DNA from: DTBU01 sp964568845
Lineage (GTDB): Archaea; Thermoproteota; CALKCG01; B24
DNA: 17,170 nt
Direction: 5' to 3'
Assembly (NCBI GenBank): GCA_964568845.1
Contig: CAZMSC010000029.1
Coordinates: 1 to 17,170, forward strand
Both the position numbers and the translations under genes were made by a program. How positions within the stretch are numbered: the first letter of the stretch is position 1; each line of letters opens with the position of its first letter. The notes below the pieces were generated by a model that searched no databases, was not told the origin of the DNA, and saw only the letters and a list, made by a program, of their open reading frames with translations. Of the stretch, positions 1 to 7,172 are shown in pieces.

Positions 1-36
1 CAGGCTGGTATCCTAGCCATGCTAGACGACGGCCCC
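1..36 (-). tRNA. tRNA, 5' half only (anticodon begins with G; probably tRNA-Asp GTC), cut by the window edge
   Basis: Read on the minus strand from 36 to 1, the sequence has the parts of a tRNA 5' half: acceptor strand GGGGCCG, positions 8-9 TC, D-stem GTCT, a ten-base D-loop with the invariant A14, G15, G18-G19 and A21 in place, D-stem return GGAT, base 26 A, anticodon stem CCAGC, then C32, T33 and G34. The window ends exactly at position 34, so only the first anticodon base is visible. G34 excludes Glu, Gln and Lys. The GTCT/GGAT D-arm and CCAGC-CTG make Asp (GTC) the best guess, but His, Tyr, Asn and others cannot be excluded. An intron or 3' CCA cannot be assessed. Confidence 0.85.
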
Positions 37-66
37 ACTCTTAATCTGTTAAGATGGCTGTAGAGG

Positions 67-74
67 TTTATAAG
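67..74 (-). promoter_or_regulatory. TATA box of the tRNA gene
   Basis: The minus strand reads CTTATAAA here, 31 to 38 bases upstream of the first tRNA base. With the usual archaeal spacing of about 26 bases from box centre to start site, transcription would begin about 8 bases before the tRNA, giving a short 5' leader for RNase P to remove. The box lies in the 56-base gap between the kinase stop codon and the tRNA, so the tRNA probably has its own promoter rather than depending on read-through. Confidence 0.6.
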
Positions 75-92
75 GGTTGTTTTCGTGTTCAG

Positions 93-860
93 TTAACCGT
101 TTAATAGGTTGAGTGATTCTATTAGGTTTTTCAGCGTTTCTTCAGATGGTTTCCTCTTATAGTTTCTAAGCCTTTCTACTATTTCCTCTTTACTGGTATG
201 TCCGCATACCTTATGGAGGGCATCTCTCAGGGTGTTCCTTATGAATAGGTAGCTGACTAGGGATGAAACGTTTGAAGGCCTCCGGTTAACGCTTGAAGAG
301 CCGAAGTCTAAGATTACTGGCTCATCGTCGGATTTGACAAGTATATGTTTTGGAGCTCTACTTAATTCTCCATGATCAAGCCAAACCATATCTAGCCTAT
401 ACGCGTCCAGTATCAGCTTGAGCAGAACCCTTCTAACAACGTTATGGTCCTTCTGGTCACTTATCCAATCCAATATAGGTTTTCCGTCTATCAATTCCAT
501 AAGTATCATATCGTCATCGTAAAATATGAGCTTCGGACCTACAGACATGCTGTTGGCTATCATCATATTCTCAGCTTCAGTCTTAAGATTGGGTATCGAT
601 GAGTCTAGCCGTCTAATCTTAAGGGCGTATACATATCCTGAAACCCAAGCCTTAACGACTATGCTTCTAGTACCTTTACCGAGCAGATTTACACCTGAAA
701 CCTCCTTAGAGCCTGTAAACTCGATTAAGTCTACTCCAAACCTTTTAATGGCTTCAACTCTACGCTTCAAAGTTTCAAAGTCTCTACGGGGATACGTCAG
801 TACAAGACCTTCTTTAAACGTCAGTAGGCTGTCAGGCTTCAACACTACGGGTTTTATCAA
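93..860 (-). CDS. COG2112-type predicted Ser/Thr protein kinase (RIO/Bud32-like fold)
   Basis: A small cytoplasmic protein kinase of 255 residues. Visible elements: a glycine-rich loop LLGKGTRSIVVKA (59-71), catalytic lysine K81 in ALKIRR, hinge MELIDGKPI (121-129), an atypical catalytic loop DHGELSRAPKHIL (162-174), and the metal-binding DFG at 185-187 in ILDFGSSS. The loop carries HGE where RIO/Bud32 kinases have HGD, and KH where Asn is usual; as I remember it, this pattern is typical of the archaeal COG2112 family rather than damage. The TTG start has a strong GGAGGAGG site 6 bases upstream inside the cca reading frame, and the first 29 bases overlap the end of cca, so it is the last gene of a thpR-cca-kinase operon. 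No membrane segment is seen. The substrate is unknown; the neighbours suggest tRNA or ribosome metabolism, which is inference. Confidence 0.82.
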   Translation of the reverse strand: MIKPVVLKPDSLLTFKEGLVLTYPRRDFETLKRRVEAIKRFGVDLIEFTGSKEVSGVNLLGKGTRSIVVKAWVSGYVYALKIRRLDSSIPNLKTEAENMMIANSMSVGPKLIFYDDDMILMELIDGKPILDWISDQKDHNVVRRVLLKLILDAYRLDMVWLDHGELSRAPKHILVKSDDEPVILDFGSSSVNRRPSNVSSLVSYLFIRNTLRDALHKVCGHTSKEEIVERLRNYKRKPSEETLKNLIESLNLLNG

Positions 861-2298
861 ATTCAGCCTCCTCCAGCCACGCCTTCAGCCACGTGGGTAA
901 ACCGTCTAAAAACTCAGAGACAAACATATTGAAGTCTACGTTTGAACCCATCAGGTTCCAAAGCTCCATATTCCTTAACACTTTAAACCCCCTCCCAATG
1001 GCCTCGGCAACCCTACCTCTAACGCCCACCGAAACCCCTCCATCCACCTTGAGGAAGTAGTCGAACAGGTCTTTCACATCTCTGAAACGCCTCTCAACTT
1101 CAATAACCAGCCTATCGCCTTCAATCCAGGGACCAGTTGAAATTTTTCCTCTTCTAAGATGTTTATCTAGGAAGCTCCAAAGCTCTCTTGAAAATACGGG
1201 TGGACCCATGTGTACCTTCAAACGGCTTAAGATGGAGCTTTCAAGCTCAAACATGAAAACAGTTAATTCACGTTCATCAGTCCACGCCCTAGCCCTATAC
1301 ACTTTGAAGCCCCAGTTTTCAAGTAAAGCCTTCAGAGAATCAAGCGTCCTATACAACTGTCCCCAGAGGACGTCTGGAACCGCTTCAATAGCTCCGAAGC
1401 TGACGGCTACTAGGTCTAGACCCAGGCTTTCAAGCTTCTCTTTGAAAGCCGTCTCCGTAAGCTTTATAGGATTAGGGGGGTTGAAGAATACTTTTGAAGG
1501 TTTTTTGATGAAGCACTTTGAAGCTATTATAAAGTTGCATAAGGTTTCCAATCTAACGGCAGCTGCGACGTTTCTATTTGGGTCCACCGGGTCTACGACT
1601 ATTAAAGGATGTTGAAACTTCTTCTTAAGGTCTCCCAGCCTACCGCTATAGTACTTGTTGACATCTATGATAGCTCGCCTACCCCACTTCGAAGCAGCTT
1701 CCAATGTTTTAATGAAGCCGCCATAGTTGACTATTAAAAGCTCACAAAGATAACCGCTGAAGCCGCCGGTTTTAATGTCGGCTCCATAAACGCCAACGCC
1801 CTTAGTAAACTTCTTCAAAAGTCTAACTTGGTCCAAGGCTTCACTAGCCAATTTACTTTTAATATACTTCGTATGATATGGCGTTCTATCTACTGCTGTA
1901 AGCCACTCACCAGGCTTTACTCTATAACATGGAACAACGTCCACTCTGACTCCGTCGATCCATCCTTCTACATAGGGGTGGTCAGCATATCTTTCAACCC
2001 ACCTACCTCCGAAGCTCTTAAACACCTTTCTAGCAGACTCTAATCCATCCAATATCAGCTTCTCCCTAGGCACATCCACATCAGCCATGAGGAAAACGTC
2101 TAAGTCTACATCTCCTTTAAGCCACGTCCCCTTAGCCACAGAACCGTATATTTCAACTTCTACATTCAATCCTAAAGCTCTAGTTTCAGATTTTAAGGCG
2201 TCCGTAATCTTCTCGGAGATTTCCCTAACCTTAAGCTCATCTTCAGAGCTGGGTTTAATCTCTCTAAGGATGTCATTTAAAAGCTCTTCAAGGGTCAC
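832..2298 (-). CDS. cca: CCA-adding enzyme (archaeal class I tRNA nucleotidyltransferase)
   Basis: Adds or repairs the 3' CCA end of tRNAs using CTP and ATP without a nucleic acid template. The 488-residue product has the nucleotidyltransferase signature YGSVAKGTWLKGDVDLDVF (51-69), with G52-S53 and metal-binding D65 and D67. The third carboxylate is D120 in RVDVVPCY. Conserved tRNA/ATP-binding segments follow: RTPYHTKYI (138-146) and the stretch at 164-193 containing KGVGVYGADIKTGGFSGYL. The length is slightly above the family's roughly 440-460 residues. The GTG start overlaps the thpR stop by four bases (GTGA), with GGAGGTTAAGG upstream, so translation is probably coupled. The pairing with thpR, and RNase Z about 2 kb away, fit tRNA 3'-end maturation. 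Confidence 0.95.
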   Translation of the reverse strand: MTLEELLNDILREIKPSSEDELKVREISEKITDALKSETRALGLNVEVEIYGSVAKGTWLKGDVDLDVFLMADVDVPREKLILDGLESARKVFKSFGGRWVERYADHPYVEGWIDGVRVDVVPCYRVKPGEWLTAVDRTPYHTKYIKSKLASEALDQVRLLKKFTKGVGVYGADIKTGGFSGYLCELLIVNYGGFIKTLEAASKWGRRAIIDVNKYYSGRLGDLKKKFQHPLIVVDPVDPNRNVAAAVRLETLCNFIIASKCFIKKPSKVFFNPPNPIKLTETAFKEKLESLGLDLVAVSFGAIEAVPDVLWGQLYRTLDSLKALLENWGFKVYRARAWTDERELTVFMFELESSILSRLKVHMGPPVFSRELWSFLDKHLRRGKISTGPWIEGDRLVIEVERRFRDVKDLFDYFLKVDGGVSVGVRGRVAEAIGRGFKVLRNMELWNLMGSNVDFNMFVSEFLDGLPTWLKAWLEEAEFDKTRSVEA

Positions 2299-2870
2299 AA
2301 GCTCGCCTTAACCTCCATAATAGTATTATAAATGGGTCCTCTAGAAGTTAAAGTGCTTTTTTTAAGCCTGACAGATGTTACGTCCATGTAGCCGAAAGAG
2401 GTGTCGCGGTATTCATCTAGAAGCTTAACCAAACCGGGTTTATTTTTAATAGCTTTAACCCTAGCTATTGTTAAGTGGGGTGAGAACTCCTCCCCTCCGA
2501 AGCCGAGCTTCTTAAGAATACCATTGACTTGATTATGTAGGTCTTCAAGCTTATATACGCCTTCTCCAACACCAATCCATACAACTCTTACGTAGCTGAT
2601 GTTCGGGAAGACGCCTAAACCTTTAAATTCTATTTTAAACGGTTTAAAGTTTAAACCCTTCAACCCATCCATTATACGTTTTACGGCTGACTGTGGAAGC
2701 TCACCTAGAAACCTCAATGTAAGATGCAGATTCTCCATTTCAACCGTTTTAACTATACTCTCAGTCTCTTCAACCCTCTTCTGAAGGTTTTGAATAACCT
2801 GTAGTATACCGCTATCTTCAACGTCGACTGATATGAAGCATCTAATAACCTCTGTCAAGCTTCCAATCAC
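2295..2870 (-). CDS. thpR: RNA 2',3'-cyclic phosphodiesterase (LigT/ThpR, 2H superfamily)
   Basis: A 2H-superfamily enzyme that opens 2',3'-cyclic phosphates at RNA ends to 2'-phosphates. Both catalytic motifs are present: H49-L-T51 in NLHLTLRFLGELP and H132-L-T134 in FSPHLTIARVK. The length (about 190) is normal. Family members usually begin close to the IRCFISVD segment, which here is at residues 9-16. The start is therefore uncertain: GTG at 2870 gives the longest product, while TTG at 2858 gives a family-like start preceded by GGTGAT seven bases upstream, and the TATA-like box near 2889-2896 is compatible with either. It is the first gene of the operon with cca (four-base overlap) and the COG2112 kinase, divergent from the UPF0200 gene. 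Confidence 0.92.
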   Translation of the reverse strand: MIGSLTEVIRCFISVDVEDSGILQVIQNLQKRVEETESIVKTVEMENLHLTLRFLGELPQSAVKRIMDGLKGLNFKPFKIEFKGLGVFPNISYVRVVWIGVGEGVYKLEDLHNQVNGILKKLGFGGEEFSPHLTIARVKAIKNKPGLVKLLDEYRDTSFGYMDVTSVRLKKSTLTSRGPIYNTIMEVKASL

Positions 2871-2888
2871 CAGTCGTACTATGCTTAG

Positions 2889-2897
2889 TTTTATATT
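2889..2897. promoter_or_regulatory. A/T-rich element that may serve as TATA box in both directions
   Basis: The 58-base gap between thpR (minus) and the UPF0200 gene (plus) has one clear TATA-like element. It reads TTTATATT on the plus strand and ATATAAAA on the minus strand. Its centre lies about 23-34 bases from the candidate thpR starts and about 35 bases from the UPF0200 TTG, so either a leaderless or a very short-leader transcript is expected each way. No second box is apparent in the gap. Which strand is favoured would depend on flanking BRE bases, which I cannot judge. Confidence 0.45.
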
Positions 2898-2928
2898 GAA
2901 GAGTAAGGATGCTTATTAGTGTTTGTAG

Positions 2929-3510
2929 TTGAGGATCGATAAAGTATGTATAGGGCTTACCGGCTATCCAGGCGCTGGTAAAACCCTCCTAGCTTCAGAA
3001 GCCTTGAGAAGAGGTATACCCGTTTTAAACATGGGAGACGTCCTCAGAGAGGAAGCCCTGAGAAGGGGACTTCCACCTAGTAGGGAAAATATGGCTATGC
3101 TCATGTGGAAGCTTAGAATTGAAGAAGGCCCTCTAGCAATAGCTAAGAGGATTTTAGATAAGATCGGAAGCATCGAGCAGAGCCTGATTGTAATCGACGG
3201 CCTTAGAACGTTTGATGAGATGTCATTCTTCAGAGAGAGATTTAAAAAATTCATACTGGTAGTTGTCGTCGCTTCTAGAGAAGAAAGGTTTAAACGCCTC
3301 TCCAAACGGGGGAGGAGCGACGACCCCAAGAGCATTAAAGACCTTGAAGATAGAGATAGGGCAGAGGAGGCCCTTGGATTAACGGAGCTTCTGAAGAATG
3401 GAGATAAAGTGGTGGTGAATGAGGGGCCGCCTGAGAAAGCCTTAGAAGAATTTGAGCAGATTCTTAAAGACGCAGTCAGGTTGGACTGTTGGGATAACGT
3501 TTTTCTATAG
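2929..3510 (+). CDS. UPF0200 family P-loop nucleotide kinase-like protein
   Basis: A 193-residue P-loop protein of the archaeal UPF0200 family, related in sequence to dephospho-CoA kinase and adenylate kinase but without an established reaction. It has a Walker A TGYPGAGKT (11-19), the family segment NMGDVLREEALRRG (34-47), a hydrophobic strand ending in the acidic residue of IVIDGLR near 87-93, and an Arg/Asp-rich lid region with KRGRSDDPKS and LEDRDRAEEALGL at about 127-151. The TTG start has no convincing Shine-Dalgarno site, which suggests a leaderless or near-leaderless message. UPF0201 follows directly; I recall that the two families are fused in Archaeoglobus (AF_1395), so a joint function is likely. 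Phosphotransfer to a nucleotide or RNA-related substrate is inference only. Confidence 0.85.
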   Translation: MRIDKVCIGLTGYPGAGKTLLASEALRRGIPVLNMGDVLREEALRRGLPPSRENMAMLMWKLRIEEGPLAIAKRILDKIGSIEQSLIVIDGLRTFDEMSFFRERFKKFILVVVVASREERFKRLSKRGRSDDPKSIKDLEDRDRAEEALGLTELLKNGDKVVVNEGPPEKALEEFEQILKDAVRLDCWDNVFL

Positions 3511-3530
3511 GAATCGGGGTGAAGATTCTA

Positions 3531-3947
3531 TTGAAAATGTATGAAGATGTTAAAATAAAGATTAAAGTCGAGCTTAACCCGACGGAGGATGTGGCTAAAG
3601 TGGAAAAGGCCATACGTAACATAGTTCCATCAGCCCGCATAAGACTTTTTGAAGAGGCTGGCTTCAAATACCTCGTTGGAGAAGCTGAAGGTTTAAAGGC
3701 TTTAGAGCATATGAAAGCCAAGCTTAAGGCAAGACGCATAAGAGACGCCGCTAGAGTAGTTATGTTGAAGTGGATGGAGCCGAATAGAGCAGTTATGTTT
3801 TTCAATAAACAGGTGGCATTTTCGGGGAACATATCGTTCTCAGAACCCTATGGGGAATCCCCCTTAGGACCAATAAGGGTGGAGATTGAAACAGATGAGC
3901 CTAAGACTGTAATAGAGTGGTTAACATCTAAGGAGGAGGCTACTTAG
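3531..3947 (+). CDS. UPF0201 / COG1325 RNA-binding protein
   Basis: A 138-residue protein of the UPF0201 (COG1325) family, predicted to have a dsRNA-binding-like fold and sometimes labelled an exosome-associated subunit. The family's N-terminal pattern is clear: alternating beta strand IKIKVELNPTEDVAKVEKAI, then a helix, strand and a basic helix with MKAKLKARRIRDAARVVM. TTG at 3531 is preferred because GGGGTGA ends 8 bases upstream and the family starts just before this strand; GTG at 3519 and ATG at 3537 are in-frame alternatives. It lies about 20 bases behind the UPF0200 gene, so they are co-transcribed. Its last eight bases overlap the RNase Z gene tail to tail. A role in RNA processing is inferred from the family label and neighbours. 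Confidence 0.82.
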   Translation: MKMYEDVKIKIKVELNPTEDVAKVEKAIRNIVPSARIRLFEEAGFKYLVGEAEGLKALEHMKAKLKARRIRDAARVVMLKWMEPNRAVMFFNKQVAFSGNISFSEPYGESPLGPIRVEIETDEPKTVIEWLTSKEEAT

Positions 3948-4857
3948 ACCTTTGAATAACAACCTCCATAAAGTCTTCAGCTATAATCGTATTGTTGAAT
4001 ATTTTCCTAGCCTGCTCTAGTAGAGGCTCTGTTTCACTATACCTGGCGGATATGTGCGTTACGACGAGTTTAGATACGTTCGCCAACCTAGCTATTTCAG
4101 CGGCGTCAACTATAGTACTATGTCCCTCAATTCTAGCCTTGTCTTTAAGCTCTCCATCGAAGGTAGCTTCATGTATGAGTAGATCCGCATTAGCCGCAAG
4201 CTTTACAAGCTTCATAGATGGACGTGTATCACCACTATAGACTATCTTCAAACCCTTTCTAGGAGGACCTAGTACGCTTTCAGGTGTTATCACCCTTCCA
4301 TCGTCAAGCGTTATAGATCTACCCTTCTGAAGCATCTTCCAGAGGGGCCCTTCAGGGATACCTAGAGCTAAAGCCTTCTCCCTGTAGAACTTACCAGGCC
4401 TAAGGTCCTCCACTATAGCGTAGGAGAGATTCCTAATAGTATGATCCGTTTCAACGGCTTGGACAGCATAATCTAAGCCTCTGCAAGCCTCCCCCTCCGA
4501 GACGCTGTGCGCCTCCAATGGATAGTTAAGCTCGCCGATGACCGTTTCAATTACGTGTTCTAAAAAGTCTTTAAGCGCTTGAGGACCATATATTTGAAGC
4601 GGTTTAACTCTACCCATCATAGACATCGTTTGAAGAAGGCCAGGCAATCCAAGGATATGGTCGCTATGCATATGGGATACGAATATTTTCATCGGTCTTC
4701 CAAACCCAAGTCCAGCCTTAATCATCTGCCTCTGCGTCCCCTCACCGCAGTCGAACATTAAAAGCTCACCCTCTCTTTGAACGACTAGAGAAGGCATACC
4801 CCTCTTAGTGGTAGGTACGCTTCCAGACGTCCCTAGGAAAATCACTCTAACGCTCAA
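3940..4857 (-). CDS. rnz: Ribonuclease Z (tRNA 3' endonuclease)
   Basis: A metallo-beta-lactamase-fold endonuclease that cuts the 3' trailer from pre-tRNAs. The zinc ligands are all visible in the 305-residue product: HMHSDH (H62, H64, D66, H67), H139 in TDHT, D210 in YSGDTRP, and H268 in VTHISARYS. The family motif GHSTIVDAAEIA contributes H246. The start MSVRVIFLGTSGSVPT is typical and the length is that of the short archaeal and bacterial form. The TTG start has GGTGAGG 8 bases upstream. It stands as a single gene: it converges on UPF0201 with an eight-base overlap, and a spacer of about 160 bases separates it from the divergent amrS. With cca nearby, this window holds both the trailer-removing and CCA-adding steps. 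Confidence 0.96.
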   Translation of the reverse strand: MSVRVIFLGTSGSVPTTKRGMPSLVVQREGELLMFDCGEGTQRQMIKAGLGFGRPMKIFVSHMHSDHILGLPGLLQTMSMMGRVKPLQIYGPQALKDFLEHVIETVIGELNYPLEAHSVSEGEACRGLDYAVQAVETDHTIRNLSYAIVEDLRPGKFYREKALALGIPEGPLWKMLQKGRSITLDDGRVITPESVLGPPRKGLKIVYSGDTRPSMKLVKLAANADLLIHEATFDGELKDKARIEGHSTIVDAAEIARLANVSKLVVTHISARYSETEPLLEQARKIFNNTIIAEDFMEVVIQRSK

Positions 4858-5019
4858 TTTTCAACCCTCACCAAGCTGTAACCGTCTTCCGGATTTGACG
4901 TATATTTCAGATTTCAACATTTCTTAAAAACCTATACCTAGAACGTGTTTGAAGTTTAATGGGTTCGAAATCAATAATAGTAAGTCTTCCCATTTCTATA
5001 TGTAGAGGGAGATGTTTCT
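4858..5019. other. Divergent spacer between rnz and the radical SAM gene
   Basis: This 162-base spacer must hold promoters for both flanking genes. On the minus strand an AT-rich stretch near 4898-4910 (ATATACGTC) could serve rnz. On the plus strand CTTAAAAACC near 4922-4932 and TATATG near 4999 are the only TATA-like stretches, and neither is at an ideal distance for the 5020 start. GAGGGAGATG just before the TTG at 5020 looks like its ribosome binding site. I see no RNA gene or repeat here. Confidence 0.35.
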
Positions 5020-6066
5020 TTGAAGGAGGCTTACCTATACAGTTCTTTAAACGGTAGAGTTCAATGCCATCTATGTGCTAGGAGATGTATTATACCAGAT
5101 GGAGGAATAGGCTTCTGCGGTGTCCGTAAAAATTTAGGCGGCAAGCTCTACAGTTTAGTCTACGGTAGGGCCGTAGCTACGGCAGCAGACCCCATTATGA
5201 AGAAGCCTCTATACCACTTCCACCCAGGCTCATCTGTGATGAGTATAGCTACTGTAGGCTGCAACTTCAGATGCAAATATTGTGATAACTGGGTTATAAG
5301 TCAAGATAGGGAGGTTAAAGGTATGGATTTACCACCCAGTAAAGTCGTCCAACTGGCTTTAGAGTACGACTGTCAAGGTATAAGTTATACCTACACAGAG
5401 CCAACGATATTCATGGAGTATGCCTACGACACAGCTAAACTAGCTAAAGAGAATGGTCTGTTCAATACCTTCGTAACAAATGGGTACATGACCCCGGAAG
5501 CCGTTGAATTAATATCACCCTTTCTCGACGCGGCTACCGTAGATTTTAAAGGTTCAGCCAACCCGGAGTTTTACAGAAACATGGCCGCTGTGCCAGATGT
5601 GGAGCCTATATATGAATGTTTAAAGGCTTTGAAGAGTAGAAACGTGCATATTGAGATAACAGACCTCATAGTTACTAAGTATGGAGACTCTATGGAAGAC
5701 TTAAAAACGCTAGCCATCTGGGTCAGAGACAGCCTTGGATCGGATACGCCATTCCACATACTGAGGTTTCACCCAGACTATAAGCTTACAGACGTCCCAT
5801 CAACCCCTTTAAACACACTTGAGAAGGCTTATGAAACTGCTAAAGACGTGGGTCTACGATACGTCTACCTTGGAAATGTACCAGGACATAGGTATGAGCA
5901 CACATACTGTCCAAACTGCGGTGAACGCGTTATCGAAAGATTCGGCTTCTACATCTCTAGGTGGCTTTTAACGAAAGATAAGAAATGCTCGAATTGCGGG
6001 TGGAGTATACCGATAAAAGGCGTCTACCATCCAGGCGGTTTAGAATACCACATGCCAGTTACGTAG
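5020..6066 (+). CDS. amrS: AmmeMemoRadiSam-system radical SAM enzyme AmrS
   Basis: A 348-residue radical SAM protein of the AmrS family, which is usually linked with AMMECR1-like and Memo-like proteins in a conserved trio of unknown chemistry. It has an N-terminal four-cysteine motif (C16, C19, C23, C33), the 4Fe-4S/SAM motif VGCNFRCKYCDNW (C81, C85, C88), and a long TIM-barrel body with ISYTYTEPTIFMEY and THE family-like segment FVTNGYMTPEA. A C-terminal zinc ribbon has C297, C300, C323 and C326. The TTG start follows GAGGGAGATG. The Memo and AMMECR1 partners are not in this window, so they must be encoded elsewhere or be absent. The last eight bases overlap the GH172 gene on the other strand. 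Family confidence is high; the reaction is unknown. Confidence 0.88.
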   Translation: MKEAYLYSSLNGRVQCHLCARRCIIPDGGIGFCGVRKNLGGKLYSLVYGRAVATAADPIMKKPLYHFHPGSSVMSIATVGCNFRCKYCDNWVISQDREVKGMDLPPSKVVQLALEYDCQGISYTYTEPTIFMEYAYDTAKLAKENGLFNTFVTNGYMTPEAVELISPFLDAATVDFKGSANPEFYRNMAAVPDVEPIYECLKALKSRNVHIEITDLIVTKYGDSMEDLKTLAIWVRDSLGSDTPFHILRFHPDYKLTDVPSTPLNTLEKAYETAKDVGLRYVYLGNVPGHRYEHTYCPNCGERVIERFGFYISRWLLTKDKKCSNCGWSIPIKGVYHPGGLEYHMPVT

Positions 6067-7084
6067 ATTCTCTAGGTTTTCTAAGCTCTGGCGGTAGGAG
6101 CTCAGTGAACTCATAGTGGGGCTCATTCTGATACCAATAGGCTACACTAGACCAGTCGTCGCCTCTATCGTTGGCATGTCCATGTTCAATAGTGACTTTT
6201 ATAGACTTACTAAAGAATATGGGGTCTTCTATGTGAAACCTGTACATTGAAGATGGGCCTGTCCAATTAGGCTTTCCCATGAGTGGGAAGCCGTGAAATG
6301 GCCCATAAAATTCCCTGTTAAAGCCCCAAGCAGATCCAATGTAGTCTTCAGTCCCTGTCCCATGTATCGATGGAGGCCACTTCTCCCCATCTATAAAGAT
6401 CATCTCATCCCCCTCACCCCACCATCCCGGTTTTAACCCGTAGACGCTTAAGACGCACCCGACGTATCTCCCATGCCCATAGGCTTCAAGTATCAGATAG
6501 TTGCCTTCACCGTTTATATTCTTCCCTTCTTCACCTGGCGGATAGTAGATGGCGTCTGTGGGGTTCTCCCTTCTCCATTTTGCGTGAAACCTGAGCATGT
6601 TTCTATCTAAGGCAGGCAGTTCTTCATAGTCTACGTGATAGTAGAATGCGTTAACAGGTTTATCGCTTTGATTTTCGACTTCGATCCTGGCGCTTCTGGA
6701 GAAAGGCATGGGGAAGTAGCAGTTTAAGCCTCTATCACATGTCATTGTCAACGGAAGAGATATGAAGTGTTTAGCAACACCATGTCCAATTCCAAAGAAG
6801 TCTCCTATCGGTGTTTCAACGCTTGGATTTGGCTCTCCATCCCAGTACATTCTGAGGACTATGTTTCTCAAGTAATACTTGTCTTCTGAGGCGATTGTAC
6901 ACCATATATGTCTGACCACGCCAGTCCCATCTATGTTTGCTAAAACCTTAGTCTCCCAAGGCTTTACCGTTATAAAGTCTCTATTGCCGCCTGTTCTATC
7001 GTAGCTTGAAACCCTCCTCGGATAAGACTCACGATAGTATGGTAGTGCAGCTAAACCACCTAGAATATATGAAGGCAGGCTCAT
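6059..7084 (-). CDS. DUF2961 / GH172 family glycoside hydrolase
   Basis: A 341-residue protein of the DUF2961 family, now GH172, whose characterised members act on fructofuranosyl or arabinofuranosyl linkages. The typical N-terminus is present (YYRESYPRRVSSYDRTGGNRDF), then TPIGDFFGIGHG (91-102), NCYFPMPF (121-128), and the two acidic motifs WWGEGDEMIF (E224) and GTGTEDYIGSAWG (242-254, E246), which I expect to hold the catalytic pair. No signal peptide is seen, so the enzyme is probably cytoplasmic. The single-domain form, without added carbohydrate-binding modules, is short but complete. It is one of the few ATG starts here and is probably leaderless, with a TTTAAA box about 26 bases upstream. 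It sits alone between amrS and the AAA ATPase, so context gives no substrate. Confidence 0.87.
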   Translation of the reverse strand: MSLPSYILGGLAALPYYRESYPRRVSSYDRTGGNRDFITVKPWETKVLANIDGTGVVRHIWCTIASEDKYYLRNIVLRMYWDGEPNPSVETPIGDFFGIGHGVAKHFISLPLTMTCDRGLNCYFPMPFSRSARIEVENQSDKPVNAFYYHVDYEELPALDRNMLRFHAKWRRENPTDAIYYPPGEEGKNINGEGNYLILEAYGHGRYVGCVLSVYGLKPGWWGEGDEMIFIDGEKWPPSIHGTGTEDYIGSAWGFNREFYGPFHGFPLMGKPNWTGPSSMYRFHIEDPIFFSKSIKVTIEHGHANDRGDDWSSVAYWYQNEPHYEFTELLPPELRKPREST

Positions 7085-7106
7085 ACCTGATAATTAAAAC
7101 GCATTA

Positions 7107-7116
7107 CTCTTTAAAT
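7107..7116 (-). promoter_or_regulatory. TATA box of the GH172 gene (leaderless arrangement)
   Basis: The minus strand reads AAAATTTAAAG, centred about 26 bases before the ATG at 7084. At the usual archaeal spacing the transcript would start at the A of the ATG. No useful Shine-Dalgarno sequence precedes this start, which agrees with leaderless translation and contrasts with the strong sites of neighbouring genes. Confidence 0.55.
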
Positions 7117-7172
7117 TTTACCAAAAATAGCCAGAAAACCCACAGCATCTATAGTTGGTTATGACGTCGAAT

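Noticed and set aside
526..900. Plus-strand open frame of 124 codons.
   Set aside because: It lies antisense to the kinase and cca genes, which have clear family motifs, and its translation shows no domain features.
4958..4975. GGGTTCGAAATC resembles a tRNA T-loop / box B.
   Set aside because: The flanking bases do not pair as a T-stem and no D-arm, anticodon arm or acceptor pairing is found around it.
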